DNA of 64,000 bases from Pseudomonas sp. QS1027 (GTDB lineage Bacteria > Pseudomonadota > Gammaproteobacteria > Pseudomonadales > Pseudomonadaceae). The position numbers were made by a program, and so were the translations under genes. Below are positions 50,701-60,303 of the stretch, piece by piece (the stretch's first letter is position 1; the number at the start of each line of letters is the position of its first letter). Under the pieces are notes generated by a model. The model saw only the letters and a program-made list of their open reading frames with translations, did not search any database and was not told the DNA's origin. The DNA lies in contig NZ_PHSU01000023.1 in assembly GCF_002814235.1 (NCBI RefSeq), positions 62,001 to 126,000 of the forward strand, read 5' to 3'.

Positions 50701-53700
50701 GCGGCGAGGTCGGCTTGCGCCAACTGCTCGAAGGCCGCCTCATGCTCGCCGCGCGTGCGCCAGTCGTGGACCTGCATCGGCATCTGCAACGTGCGCAGGA
50801 CGATCTGCACCGGCGCCGCCAGTTCCTGGGGCCAGGCAAATACCGTGCGCAGCATTTCATGGGCCTGCACGGTTTGCTGCCAGGCCTGGCGGAAACCCTC
50901 GACGTCCAGGTGCCGCACATTCAGTCGCAGCTGGTTGATATAGGCCGCACCCTCCGGATCGTCCAGATGATGGAAGAGGATCCCCTGCTGCATCGGCGAC
51001 AGCGGATAGAGATCCTCGATCTCCCCCGCCGCCACCGGCAGGCGCCGCAGCTGCCCGGCACTGAGAGTCACCAGCGGGAAGTCCGACGGGGTCACGCCCA
51101 GTTGCCCGCCCTGGCAGCAATGCCCGATCAGCTCACTCAGTGCCTGTTCATAGGCGCGGGCCAGGGCTTCGATGGTTTCAGGCCGATACTGCTGGCGACT
51201 GAACGCCCAATCCAGTTGCAGCTCACCGTCGAACACCTGGCCGTTGAGGCTCAGGCCGTCGCCCGGCGGTGCATCCTCGGGCTGGTTGCGCCCGGTGGAC
51301 TCGCCGCTGGGCACGAACAGCGCGCCGTCGGCTTCGGTGAAACTGCCGTCGAACTGGCCCAGGTAGTTGAAGGTCACCCGCGCCTGGGGCAAGGCCGCCA
51401 GTTGCCGGGCAAAACCGGCATCGCCCAGGTAACGCAGCACGCCATAGCCGATGCCTTTGTTCGGCACCGCCCGCAATTGCTCCTTGATGCCGCACAGGGA
51501 AGCGCCCGGCTCCGCCTGGGGTGTGAGCCGCAGCGGAAACAGGCTGCTGAACCAGCCCACCGTGCGACTCAGATCGAGGTCGTCGAACAGGTCTTCGCGA
51601 CCGTGCCCTTCGAGCTGGACCAATACCGACGGTTGCCCGCTCCAATCGCACAGCACCCGCGCCAGGGCGGTCAGCAGCAGGTCGTTGACCTGGGTGCGAT
51701 AGGCCGTCGGCGCGACTTTCAGGAGTTGCTGGGTCAGCGTCTTGTCCAGGCGTGAGCTGGCATGACCGACCTCGCCGACAGGCACCTGCCCGGGAGCAAA
51801 TTCAAACGGCAGCTCCTGGAGATCACCCGCCAGGGTACCCAACCAGTAATCACGCTCGGCCAGCAGGCGTTCGCTGCGAGCATAGCCGTGCAACTGCTCG
51901 GCCCAGGTCTGCAGCGAACTGCTGCGCACGGCCGCCACCGGCGACTGCCCGGAGACTTGTGCAACATAAGCCTGCTGCAGGTCTTCCAGCAGGATCCGCC
52001 AGGACACGCCGTCCACCGCCAGGTGATGGATCACCAGCAACAGGCGCTGCTCGCCGTCGGCCAGATTGACCAGCACCCCACGCAACAACGGACCGTTCTT
52101 CAGGTCCAGGCTGCGCTGGGCCTGATCGGCCAGCGCCGTCAGTTGCGTCGGGTCGGCGAGTTCACGGACCCACAGCAGATCGGCCGGCGCTGCCGAGGCG
52201 TAGTGCGCCTGCCATTGACCCTCCTGTCGGTCGAAGCTCAGGCGCAAGGCATCGTGCTGCGCCACCAGCGCCGCGAGCGCCGCTTGCAGAGGCACGGCCT
52301 CCAGGGTTTCACGGGGCTTGAGCATCAGCGACTGGTTCCAGTGCTGACGCTGAACAATCTCCATCTCGAAAAAACGTGCCTGGATCGGCAGCAGCAACTG
52401 CCGACCGCTGGCCTGGACCACGAGCTCACTCGCCGGCTTCTTCTCGATCCGCTTCGCCACCGTGGCCAATTGGCTGATGGTCTGCTTCTCGAACAGTTGC
52501 TTGGGACTGAGGCGGATGCCCAGGCGCTTGGCCCGGGCGATGATCTGCAGGCTGAGGATCGAGTCGCCACCCAGTTCGAAGAAGTTGTCGCGGGTGCCGA
52601 CCCGCTCCAGCTTGAGCACATCGGCCCAGACCGCCGCCAGTTGTTCTTCGATCTCGCCGACCGGGGCAACGTAGCCCTGCTGCACCGCCCCCGGCTGCGG
52701 CAGCGCACGCTTGTCCAGCTTGCCGTTGGCGGTCAGCGGCAATTGCTCCAGCAGCACGATCTGCGCCGGCACCAGGTAATCGGCCAGGCAGGCCTGCAAC
52801 TGGCGGCGCAGGTCATCCACCGAGCACTGCGCAGCCGCTGTCGTGACACAGTAGGCAACCAGTTGCAGACGCCCGGCGTCCTCATCCACCGGCAATGCCA
52901 GGACCGCCGCCTGGGCCACGCCGTCGAGACCCTGGAGCACCCGCGTGACTTCCGCCGGTTCCACCCGGTAACCGCGGATCTTCACCTGATCGTCATTGCG
53001 CCCGAGAAATTCCAGCAGCCCCTGGCGCGTGCGACGCATGCGGTCGCCGCTGCGATAGACCCGCGCTCCCGGCGCACCGAAAGGATCGGGCAGGAAACGT
53101 TCGGCGGTCAGCCCCGGTTGCCCGAGATAACCCAGGGCGACACTGGCGCCACCGATATACAGCTCGCCCGGCACCTGCTCGGCGACGCTATTGAGTACAT
53201 CGTCCAGCACATAGCCGTGGGCACCCGGCAAGGCGCGCCCCACCGCGACACCCCGGGCATGCGGATGCAGCGCTGAGACTTCATTCGCCAACACGCCCAC
53301 GGTGGTTTCGCTGGGACCGTAGTGATTGATAAAACGGCAGTCCGGCTTGAGTGCCCGTATCTGCTCGAACAACGCCGGCGAACAGGCTTCGCCACCGACG
53401 ATCAGCGCATGCCAGGGCAGGACGTCGGCGGGCTCGCTCGCCTGCAACAACGCCGCCAGATGGCCGGGAACGATCTTCAATACGCCGACCTGATGCTCGC
53501 GCATGTACTCGGCAAAGCGGTCGGGGTCGAAACCCAGTTCCTCGGGCAACACATGCAGGGTGCGCCCGGAACACAGGGCGCCGAACAGCAGGGTGTGACC
53601 GAGGTCGGCGGCGATGGTGGAGACCAGCGCCATGCTCGCCTCGGGCGCCAGGTCCAGACGCTCCAGCAGGCCGCTGACATAACTGGCCAAGGCCCCGTGG

Positions 53701-55691
53701 CTGACCAGTACGCCCTTGGGCAGTCCGGTGGAGCCGGAGGTATGGATCACGTAGGCCGGGGCCTGTTCCGCCAGGTCCAGGTCCGGCGTGGTATCGGTTT
53801 GATGACGCCATTGTCCAGGGGCATAAGCCAGGCCGACACAACCGGCAATGGCCAGCGTCGTCACCCGGGGATCGCCTTCGGCACACAGCAGCAGGCGCGC
53901 GCGGGCGCGTTCGAGCATCGGCTGCAAGCGCGCCTCCGGGGCCTTGCTGTCCAGCGGCATGTACACCGCACCGGCCTTGAGAATCCCCAGGACACAGGTC
54001 AGCCAGTCCAGCGAGCGCTCCATCAGCACCGCCACCGGCTCGCCGACGCCGACGCCCTGGTCGCGCAGATGATGGGCGAGGCGATTGGCCGCCTGGTCCA
54101 GCTCAAGGAAACCCAGGGTCCGCTCGAGGCAGCGAGCGGCCAGCGCCTGGGGCTGGCGTTGCACCTGGGCGCTCCACTGTTGCAGCACTGGAATCGCCGC
54201 CATACGGGGCTCCGTCGCCAGGGCCGGTGGACGGTTTTCCAGGCTCAGCAGCGGCGCATGCGGGGCGCGCAGCACCGCATCGAACAGACTGAGCAGCGAA
54301 GCAATAAAACCTTCGATGGTCGAAGGCTGGTAGAGGTCGCTGGCATAGGTCATCTCACCGTGAATCAGATTGCCGGCGTCGGTGATGTCCAGGGCCAGGT
54401 CGAAGTGGGTGCCGTCCTTGTGCAGCGGGTATTCCTCGACCAGCAGGCCCGGCAGGCTCAGGGTGCGCTGTTTCTGCATGCCGACGTTCTGGTTGAACTT
54501 GGCCTGGAACAGCGGGTTGTGGTCCAGGCTGCGTTGCGGAGCCAGGGCATCCACCAGTTGTTCGAACGGCAATTCCTGGTGCGCCTGGGCGCCAAAGCTG
54601 CTTTCACGAATCCGCGCCAGCAGCTCAAGGAAACTCTCGCGCTCATCGACCTCGCAACGCAGCACCTGGGTGTTGATGAAGAAGCCGATCAGGCCTTCGA
54701 CCTCGGCCCGGCCGCGGTTGGCGTTGGGCACACCGACGCGGATATCCCGTTGTCCGGCGTGCCGGGACAGGAACCAGGCGTAACCGCCGAGCACCAACAT
54801 GAACAGGCTCAGGCCCTGACTGCGGGCAAAGGCCTGGAGCTGCGCCGAACGCTCGGCGCCGAAATCGAAGCGCAGGGTCTGGCCCTGGAAGCTCTGCACC
54901 GGCGGCCGCGGAAAATCGGCGGCGACGTCCAGCAGCGGTTGTTCCTCGCCCAGTTGCCGCCGCCAGTAGTCCAACTGCCGCTCGCCCTCGCCGGCTTCCA
55001 GCCAGCTGCGCTGCCAGATCGCATAGTCGGCGTACTGCAAGGCCAGCTCCGGCAGCCCGGGCTCGCGGTTCTGGCAGAAGGCCTGATAGCCCTGGACGAA
55101 CTCCTTGACCATCACGTCCATCGACCAGCCGTCGGAGACGATATGGTGCATGCACACCAGCAGCACCCATTGCGCCTCGTCGAGCCGGATCAGAGTGGTC
55201 CGCAGCAAGGGGCCGGCGAGCAGATCGAAAGGTTGCGCGGTAAGCGCGGCGACCCGTTCGGCCAACTCGGCTTCACGGGTTTCGGCGGCGCAGGCCGTCA
55301 GGTCGATACGCTCCAGCGGCAGCGCCTGCTGGTCGAGGATCACCTGGCGCGGTTGCTCGCCGTCGACCTGGAAGCGGGTGCGCAGCACTTCGTGGCGCTG
55401 GACCAGATATTCGAAAGCGCGCTGCAAGGCGCTTTCATCCAGTTCACCGCGCAGGCGCAAGGCAGCGGCCATATTGTAGGCGGCACTGTCCGGTTCGAGC
55501 TGCCAGAGAAACAGCAAGCGCTGCTGGGCGTAGGACAAGGGAATCGCGGCCTGCCCATGGCGGCTGACCGGCACCGGCAGCAGGCTGAAATCCTTGCCCT
55601 GCTGGCTCAGCCGAGCGAGGAACTGCCGCCGTTGCTCCAGCGGCAGGCTGATAAAACGTTTGGCAAGACTCAATGCGGCCTGGGCACTCAT
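47739..55691 (-). CDS. Pyoverdine peptide synthetase, second subunit (C-A-T-E-C-A-T; Asp, Ala-like) with in-frame REP insert
   Basis: A 2650-residue synthetase. Module 1: C (HHIVSDGWS), A with pocket D-L-T-K-I-G-H-V-G (aspartate), T with LGGDS, then E (HHLAVDGVSWR, EGHGRE, NYLGQF). Module 2: C (HHLLMDGWS), a linker, A with pocket D-L-W-N-N-A-L-T-Y (close to the alanine code DLFNNALTY), T (LGGHSLL). The linker before the second A domain, about residues 2001-2035, is encoded by a complete REP doublet read in-frame, and all later motifs are intact. The hydroxylase encoded upstream in the operon probably acts on the Asp of this module. The start shares ATGA with the previous subunit's stop. Confidence 0.9.
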   Translation of the reverse strand: MSAQAALSLAKRFISLPLEQRRQFLARLSQQGKDFSLLPVPVSRHGQAAIPLSYAQQRLLFLWQLEPDSAAYNMAAALRLRGELDESALQRAFEYLVQRHEVLRTRFQVDGEQPRQVILDQQALPLERIDLTACAAETREAELAERVAALTAQPFDLLAGPLLRTTLIRLDEAQWVLLVCMHHIVSDGWSMDVMVKEFVQGYQAFCQNREPGLPELALQYADYAIWQRSWLEAGEGERQLDYWRRQLGEEQPLLDVAADFPRPPVQSFQGQTLRFDFGAERSAQLQAFARSQGLSLFMLVLGGYAWFLSRHAGQRDIRVGVPNANRGRAEVEGLIGFFINTQVLRCEVDERESFLELLARIRESSFGAQAHQELPFEQLVDALAPQRSLDHNPLFQAKFNQNVGMQKQRTLSLPGLLVEEYPLHKDGTHFDLALDITDAGNLIHGEMTYASDLYQPSTIEGFIASLLSLFDAVLRAPHAPLLSLENRPPALATEPRMAAIPVLQQWSAQVQRQPQALAARCLERTLGFLELDQAANRLAHHLRDQGVGVGEPVAVLMERSLDWLTCVLGILKAGAVYMPLDSKAPEARLQPMLERARARLLLCAEGDPRVTTLAIAGCVGLAYAPGQWRHQTDTTPDLDLAEQAPAYVIHTSGSTGLPKGVLVSHGALASYVSGLLERLDLAPEASMALVSTIAADLGHTLLFGALCSGRTLHVLPEELGFDPDRFAEYMREHQVGVLKIVPGHLAALLQASEPADVLPWHALIVGGEACSPALFEQIRALKPDCRFINHYGPSETTVGVLANEVSALHPHARGVAVGRALPGAHGYVLDDVLNSVAEQVPGELYIGGASVALGYLGQPGLTAERFLPDPFGAPGARVYRSGDRMRRTRQGLLEFLGRNDDQVKIRGYRVEPAEVTRVLQGLDGVAQAAVLALPVDEDAGRLQLVAYCVTTAAAQCSVDDLRRQLQACLADYLVPAQIVLLEQLPLTANGKLDKRALPQPGAVQQGYVAPVGEIEEQLAAVWADVLKLERVGTRDNFFELGGDSILSLQIIARAKRLGIRLSPKQLFEKQTISQLATVAKRIEKKPASELVVQASGRQLLLPIQARFFEMEIVQRQHWNQSLMLKPRETLEAVPLQAALAALVAQHDALRLSFDRQEGQWQAHYASAAPADLLWVRELADPTQLTALADQAQRSLDLKNGPLLRGVLVNLADGEQRLLLVIHHLAVDGVSWRILLEDLQQAYVAQVSGQSPVAAVRSSSLQTWAEQLHGYARSERLLAERDYWLGTLAGDLQELPFEFAPGQVPVGEVGHASSRLDKTLTQQLLKVAPTAYRTQVNDLLLTALARVLCDWSGQPSVLVQLEGHGREDLFDDLDLSRTVGWFSSLFPLRLTPQAEPGASLCGIKEQLRAVPNKGIGYGVLRYLGDAGFARQLAALPQARVTFNYLGQFDGSFTEADGALFVPSGESTGRNQPEDAPPGDGLSLNGQVFDGELQLDWAFSRQQYRPETIEALARAYEQALSELIGHCCQGGQLGVTPSDFPLVTLSAGQLRRLPVAAGEIEDLYPLSPMQQGILFHHLDDPEGAAYINQLRLNVRHLDVEGFRQAWQQTVQAHEMLRTVFAWPQELAAPVQIVLRTLQMPMQVHDWRTRGEHEAAFEQLAQADLAAGFEPHRGPLLRVTLVRTGETEYRMIYTSHHLLMDGWSTSQLFGEVLQRYAGVSIARGTGRYRDYIEWLGQRDARASQDFWSAAVAGLQEPTRLVGTLGSHERGQGYGEHRHVFNEALTTGLNRFARERKVTLNTLMQAAWLLLLQRYTGQDCVAFGATVAGRPTDLPGVEQQIGLFINTLPVVASPDAQLTVGEWLQQVQDLNLALREHEQTPLYEIQRWAGLGAGGLFDSLLVFENYPMAEALGQASEAGPEFAAIERSEQTNYPLTLVAVTGRELIVDCGYDRASFDASGVARLGRQLEYLMSQFMVDARQPLGTLELLDPAERQVALDWSRRSSVGASLLAMDVNDNAGYLESHGALALIASKLAPTGAAFNPRIRGHVLEHLADQVAGQPAAPAILFADWQLDYQTLDQRANRLAHLLRERGIGPEVRVGVCLRRTPDLIVALLAILKAGGAYVPLDPEYPRERLLHMLDDSHAGLLLSEAILLERLPQALPAPVLLMEAGDDWLASYPSSAPSVDTCGQNLAYVIYTSGSTGKPKGVAITHDNLTALIHWSLQTYDREQLRGVLASTSICFDLSVWEIFVTLAGGGCLVLADNALALAELPARERVTLINTVPSAIAALLRAGQIPASVGTLNLAGEPLKQTLVDALYAGTRVRQVFDLYGPSEDTTYSTFTLRTAQGSANIGRPLANTQAYLLDPGLQLLPAGVAAELYLGGAGVSRGYLGRPGLTAERYVPNPFAADGERLYRSGDLVRQGEGERIEYIGRADHQVKIRGFRVELSEVEACLLEQPSVREAVVLAQEDAAGKHLQGYVVTPAGTVDAQAFVAGLRTALAARLPAHMVPGQLHLVEALPLTPNGKLDRKALIALGSGPRQQHYEAPRSELQVQVAALWQEVLGIEQVGLGDNFFQLGGHSLLATLVVSRIGERLGDKIPLKELFQADSLLAFCERIEALRSASSPVQDELAKSLEALKRLSLEDLEKLIS
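49588..49690. repeat. REP doublet inside the synthetase coding sequence
   Basis: The arms CCTGTAGGAGCGAGCTTGCT... (49588-49614) and ...GAGCAAGCTCGCTCCTACAG (49665-49690) are inverted copies around a 50-nt centre. The whole element is open in the synthetase frame and encodes a segment starting VGASLLAMDVNDNAG and ending ALIASKLAPTG. It lies between condensation and adenylation domains. Confidence 0.9.
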
Positions 55692-58600
55692 GCTCCCACC
55701 TCCTCCAGCGAACTCATGAACTGCTCCATATCACCCCAGTCGTTCTCGCCGACGCCCTCGGCGAGGCTCGCCACTTCAATGGCCAGGTCACCCAGCAAGG
55801 GATTTTCAAACAGGCTGCGCAACGGCAGGCTGACCGCCAGGCGCGTCTTGATCCGCGCGATCACCTGGGCGGCGAGCAACGAATGCCCGCCCAACTCGAA
55901 GAAGTGGTCGTCGAGCCCGACCTGGGGCACGTGCAGGACCTGCTCCCAGATCTCCGCGAGGTTGCGTTCGATCTCGCTGTGGGGCGCCCGGTAGCGGGCC
56001 TGCAACTGGCTCGGATCGGGCAGCGGCAAGGCCTTGCGGTCCAGCTTGCCGCTGGGGGTCAGGGGCAGGCGCGGCAACAGCAGCAGGTGGGTCGGCACCA
56101 TGTAGTCGGGCAACTGGCCTTGCAGCAAGGTCTTGACCTGCTGGCGCAGAGTCGCCTCGTCCGCGGCCTGTTCCGCCACCAGGTAGCCGACCAGTTGCGT
56201 GCCGCCCGTCAGCGGCAGGGCCAGCACGGCGGCTTCACGCACGCCCGGGCACTGCAACAGGCGGCCTTCGATTTCGCCCAGTTCGATACGGAAACCGCGA
56301 ATCTTCACCTGGTGGTCGACCCGACCGACGTACTCCAGGGCACCGTCGGCGCGTAGGCGCGCACGGTCGCCGCTGCGGTAGAGACGCTCGCCGGGGTTGA
56401 ACGGATCGACGATAAAGCGCTGGGCACTGAGGGCCGGTTGCCCCTGATAACCACGCGCCAGGCCGGGGCCGCCGATATACAACTCGCCGACCGCGCCCCG
56501 GGGCAGCAGGTTCAGCTCGTCGTCCAGCACCAGCAGCCGTCGATCCGACAAACCCTGGCCGATAGGCACGCCGCGCCAGGACACATCTTCGGGCAACAGT
56601 GCCGAGCAGTCATGGGTGGTGGAAACCACGGTGGCTTCGGTCGGGCCATAGGTATTGATCAGCCGCACGTGCCCCAGGCCGGCGAGCGGCCACAAACGCA
56701 GGCCGTCGACCGCCATGGCCTCGCCGCCGATATGGATCTGCCGCAGCACGCCGTAGTGCTGCGGTGGCCGGGCCGCCCAGTCCTGGACCAGCAGATGCCA
56801 GTAGGCGGCCGGCAGGTCCGCCAGGGTGATGCCGTGTTCGAGGATCGCGCCATGCAGGGTGGCACTGTCCCACAGGCGGCCGTCCCGCAGGACCACGCAA
56901 GCGCCCAGGCACAGCGGCGGGAAGAACTGTTCGACAAAACCGTCGAAGCTGCTGGTGGCCATTTGCAGGACCCGGTCTGAGTCCACCAGTTGGCTGTATT
57001 CGCTGGCTCGGGCGATAAACTCGGCCAGGGCGGCATGACTGATCGCCACGCCTTTCGGCCGGCCGGTGGAGCCCGAGGTGTAGATCACATAGGCCAGGGA
57101 GTTCGGCTCGATGCCTGGCGGCAGGTCGTGGTCGGAAAACGCCGAGTCGTCGAGCTGGTCCAGGCAGAGGATTTCGCCGTCCTGGAAGGTCGGCAGGCTG
57201 GCCAGCCACGGGCTCTGGGTCAGCAACAGTTGCAGGCCGCTGTCCTGCAAGACGTGCTGCAGGCGCTCGGTGGGGGTTTGCGGGTCCAGCGGCACATAGG
57301 CGCCACCGGCCTTGAGCACGGCGAGGATGGCCACGGCCATTTCCAGACTGCGGGACACGGCGAGCCCCACCAGCACGTCGGGGCCGACGCCGCGCTCGCG
57401 CAACAGATGGGCCAGGCGGTTGGCGCGGCGGTTCAGTTCGGCGTAGTTCAGGCACGGCGCGCCTTCGGGCTCGGCGAGGATCAGCGCGGTGGCTTCAGGG
57501 GTCCGCCGGACCTGGGCCTCGAATAGCTGCGGCAAGAGCATGGAGTCCGTTGCCGACGCCGGTTTTCCGGTCGAATCACCGAGCAACTGAGCGACTTCCT
57601 CCGACGCCAACATCGGCAACTGCGCCACCGCCTGTTGCGGATCGCGGCACACCGCCGCCAGCAGATTGCGCCAGTGCCCGGCCAGACGGGCAATGGTCTC
57701 AGCGTCGAAAATATCGGTGGCGTAGGTAAAGGCGGCGAACAACTGCTCGCCTTCCTCGCGGGTTTCCAGCATCAGGTCGCTGGCGGCGGCATGCTCGCGC
57801 GAACCCGCCGCGCCCTCCTCCGCGCTCAGGTGCTGCACCTGCAGTCCGCAGGCGAGGGTCTTGCCCTGCACATCGGTGACCAGCGGCTGGTGATTGAACA
57901 TCACCTGGAACAGCGGGTTGTGACTCTGGCTACGGGCCGGTTGCAGGGCCTCGATCAAGGCGTCGAAAGGCAGTTCCTGATGGGCCTGGGCACCGGCGGC
58001 GGCCTCGCGTACGCGCTGCAGCAACCCGGCGAAGGACTGCTGGCCGCTGACCTCGCTGCGCAAGACCTGGGTGTTGACGAAGAAGCCGATCAGGCCCTCG
58101 GTCTCGCTGCGGGTACGGTTGGCGATCAGGCCGCCGACACGGATATCGGTTTGCCCGCTGTAGCGGTACAGCAGGGTCTTGAACGAAGCCAGCAGGACCA
58201 CGAACAAGGTCACCCCCTGGCGCTGGGCCAGGGTCTTGAGTTGCTGGCGCAGATCCGCGTCGACCTGTACTTCCAGACGCGCGCCACGGTGACTGGCCTG
58301 GGCCGGATAGGCACGGTCGGTAGGCAATTCAAGTACCGGGTGCTCTTCACCCAGGTGCCCGCGCCAATAGGCCAGTTGCCGTTCACGCTCACCGGCTTCG
58401 AGCCAGCTGCGCTGCCACAGGGCATAGTCGCGGTAGTGCACGCTCAGGGGCGACAAGGTGGGCGCCTGGCCGGCGACGCAGGCGTCATACAAGCGGGTGA
58501 ACTCGTCCACCAGGATATTCATCGACCAGCCGTCGGCGATGATGTGGTGCAGGGTCAGCAACAGCACATGTTCCTGCTCGGCCAGGCGCAGCAGGCGAAT

Positions 58601-59092
58601 GTTCAGCAACGGCCCGCGCTCCAGGTCGAACGACTGCCCCGCTTCCTCGGCCATGGCTTGCCGGGCGCGCTGCACGCGCAGCTCCGGGGCCAGCGCGGAC
58701 AGGTCGCTGATCGCGATGCGTACCGCGCTCGGCTCGGCCACGCGCTGGAAAGCCCGCTCGCCGTCCTGGCCAAAGGTGGTGCGCAGGCACTCATGGCGCG
58801 CCACCAGGGCGCTGAAGGCCTGTTCCAGCGCAGGCAGCTCCAGCACGCCATTCAGGCGCACGGCCATCGGCAGGTTGTAGGCCGCGCCGGTGGGATCGAG
58901 TTGCCAGAGAAACCACAGGCGCTGCTGGGCATAGGACAGGCCGTCGCGTTCTACGACGCCGTCACCGGCAACGATGGGCAGCAACGAAAAATCGACACCC
59001 TCCCGGTCCATCGCGGCCAGGAAGACCTTGCGCTTTTCCTCGGGCAACGCGATAAAGCGGCGGGCCAGTTGATGTGCGTCCCGCGGATTCAT
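55688..59092 (-). CDS. Pyoverdine peptide synthetase, first subunit (C-A-T; basic residue, Lys-like)
   Basis: A 1134-residue single-module synthetase. The C domain has HHIIADGWS at about residue 181, the A domain has YTSGSTGRPKG near 660, and T has LGGHSLL near 1093. The A pocket reads D-G-E-D-H-G-T-V-V; acidic residues at 239 and 278 indicate a basic amino acid, most likely lysine by analogy with the P. syringae pyoverdine. Its N-terminal C domain should accept the chromophore precursor chain from PvdL, which is not in the window. Its start overlaps the stop of the hydroxylase gene (ATGA), and its stop overlaps the next subunit start, so the chain is translationally coupled. Confidence 0.9.
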   Translation of the reverse strand: MNPRDAHQLARRFIALPEEKRKVFLAAMDREGVDFSLLPIVAGDGVVERDGLSYAQQRLWFLWQLDPTGAAYNLPMAVRLNGVLELPALEQAFSALVARHECLRTTFGQDGERAFQRVAEPSAVRIAISDLSALAPELRVQRARQAMAEEAGQSFDLERGPLLNIRLLRLAEQEHVLLLTLHHIIADGWSMNILVDEFTRLYDACVAGQAPTLSPLSVHYRDYALWQRSWLEAGERERQLAYWRGHLGEEHPVLELPTDRAYPAQASHRGARLEVQVDADLRQQLKTLAQRQGVTLFVVLLASFKTLLYRYSGQTDIRVGGLIANRTRSETEGLIGFFVNTQVLRSEVSGQQSFAGLLQRVREAAAGAQAHQELPFDALIEALQPARSQSHNPLFQVMFNHQPLVTDVQGKTLACGLQVQHLSAEEGAAGSREHAAASDLMLETREEGEQLFAAFTYATDIFDAETIARLAGHWRNLLAAVCRDPQQAVAQLPMLASEEVAQLLGDSTGKPASATDSMLLPQLFEAQVRRTPEATALILAEPEGAPCLNYAELNRRANRLAHLLRERGVGPDVLVGLAVSRSLEMAVAILAVLKAGGAYVPLDPQTPTERLQHVLQDSGLQLLLTQSPWLASLPTFQDGEILCLDQLDDSAFSDHDLPPGIEPNSLAYVIYTSGSTGRPKGVAISHAALAEFIARASEYSQLVDSDRVLQMATSSFDGFVEQFFPPLCLGACVVLRDGRLWDSATLHGAILEHGITLADLPAAYWHLLVQDWAARPPQHYGVLRQIHIGGEAMAVDGLRLWPLAGLGHVRLINTYGPTEATVVSTTHDCSALLPEDVSWRGVPIGQGLSDRRLLVLDDELNLLPRGAVGELYIGGPGLARGYQGQPALSAQRFIVDPFNPGERLYRSGDRARLRADGALEYVGRVDHQVKIRGFRIELGEIEGRLLQCPGVREAAVLALPLTGGTQLVGYLVAEQAADEATLRQQVKTLLQGQLPDYMVPTHLLLLPRLPLTPSGKLDRKALPLPDPSQLQARYRAPHSEIERNLAEIWEQVLHVPQVGLDDHFFELGGHSLLAAQVIARIKTRLAVSLPLRSLFENPLLGDLAIEVASLAEGVGENDWGDMEQFMSSLEEVGA

Positions 59093-60063
59093 TGCGAGTA
59101 CCCCTCGGCCATCGCCACCACCACCTTGCGCTTGCCGGTGAACGGCGAACGGGAGTGGGCGCTGAGCATGTTGTCGAGCATCAGCACATCGTTTTCCTGC
59201 CAGGGAAAACTGATGGTGCAGTCGTCGAGCACGCCACGGACTTCGTCCAGCAGGTCGACCTCGATGGCCGAGCCGTCGCCGTAATAGACATTGCGCGGCA
59301 GGTCTTCCTCATCCACCGCATCGAGCAGGGTCTCGCGCACTTCCGGCTGCAGGTTCGACACATGGAACAGATGCGCCTGGTTGAACCAGACCATGTCCTG
59401 GGTCACCGGGTGCCGGGCCACCGTCTGGCAGCGCTGGCGGGTGCGCAACTCGCCGTCGTCCTTCCATTCGCATTCGATGGAATGGGCCCGGCAGTAGGCC
59501 TCGACCACCGCCTCGTCCTCGGTGTTGAACACCTGGCTCCACTCCACATCCAGGCCGTTGCCATAGTTGCGCACGTACATCAGCCCCTTGCTGATGAACC
59601 GCTCGCGGATCCGCGCCGGGACCCGGCGATAGACTTCACGGCTGTCGCAGATGGGTGTCTCGCCGCCGGTCTGCGCGGCGATCATGCTGTAGAACCAGAT
59701 CTTCATCGGCCATTCGAGGGTGTAGGCCTGCTCGTTGTGCAGCGGAATGCTCTGGTGCGCCGGGTATTCGGTGGAGGTGTAGACCCCCTTGGTCACGTTG
59801 CTGCGCGGCGTCGAGCCGAACTCGTAGTTGAGCAATGGATGACCGAAACCGGCGGCGAACTCGCGGAAGGCCTCGGCACCGCCCACCTCGAAACCACGCA
59901 GCAGAATCCCGCCGGCACGGTACAGGTGCGCGTCGATCAGCGGCTTGCATTCGGCGAACGCCTCGCGCAGGTCGAGACCGGGTTCAGGCGCCTGGATCAG
60001 CATGGGCAAGGTGCCCGACCCGGTCAGCAGCGGCCGGATATCCAAACTCAATGCATTGTTCAT
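59089..60063 (-). CDS. TauD/SyrP-like Fe(II)/2-oxoglutarate dioxygenase, probable aspartate beta-hydroxylase of pyoverdine
   Basis: A 324-residue TauD/TfdA-fold enzyme. The metal triad is H109-N-E111 (PLHNEQ) with distal H303 (LSAHSRSP), followed by the 2-oxoglutarate-binding arginine region KRKV. SyrP-type members hydroxylate carrier-bound aspartate during peptide synthesis. Two synthetase modules here activate aspartate, so it probably makes beta-hydroxyaspartate, an iron ligand. The start at 60063 follows GGGAGAAGAG; the in-frame upstream ATG at 60123 lies in the promoter region. It is the first gene of the 28-kb synthetase operon, preceded by a PvdS-type box. Confidence 0.85.
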   Translation of the reverse strand: MNNALSLDIRPLLTGSGTLPMLIQAPEPGLDLREAFAECKPLIDAHLYRAGGILLRGFEVGGAEAFREFAAGFGHPLLNYEFGSTPRSNVTKGVYTSTEYPAHQSIPLHNEQAYTLEWPMKIWFYSMIAAQTGGETPICDSREVYRRVPARIRERFISKGLMYVRNYGNGLDVEWSQVFNTEDEAVVEAYCRAHSIECEWKDDGELRTRQRCQTVARHPVTQDMVWFNQAHLFHVSNLQPEVRETLLDAVDEEDLPRNVYYGDGSAIEVDLLDEVRGVLDDCTISFPWQENDVLMLDNMLSAHSRSPFTGKRKVVVAMAEGYSQ

Positions 60064-60141
60064 GACGACTCTTCTCCCTTGATCTCGAATCGCAAGTGCC
60101 GGGCGCGCGAATGCGCCGTGCACTTGGCTGTGCTTCGATTA

Positions 60142-60165
60142 ACGGATGGCCGTACAGGGAAATTA
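60142..60165 (-). promoter_or_regulatory. PvdS-type box for the synthetase operon
   Basis: On the minus strand TAATT (60165-60161), 16 nt, then CGT (60144-60142), inside CCTAATTTCCC. This is one base from the TAAAT-N16-CGT consensus. It sits 79 bp upstream of the hydroxylase start and is the only such box found for the whole synthetase operon. Confidence 0.72.
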
Positions 60166-60238
60166 GGCGGACCGGGCAACGTCGCTCAGCGACCAGAGCG
60201 GTTTTGATGGCAAAAACATTTACTTTCATTTCCCTATA

Positions 60239-60264
60239 CGTTTTTCCGGGGCTCATCCGTCTTA
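60239..60264 (+). promoter_or_regulatory. Candidate ECF-type promoter of fpvG
   Basis: CGTTTTT at 60239 and CTCATCCGTCTT ending at about 60263 repeat the spelling and the 19-bp spacing of the pair upstream of fpvA. Both are followed within about 10 bp by CAAATG. Confidence 0.35.
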
Positions 60265-60303
60265 TCCAAATGACATCCTCAGAAATAGAGCCGCCGCTTT
60301 CCC

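Noticed and set aside
47955..51755. 1266-residue plus-strand open frame
   Set aside because: Antisense shadow of the second synthetase; low-complexity Gln/Arg/His-rich translation typical of reversed high-G+C genes.
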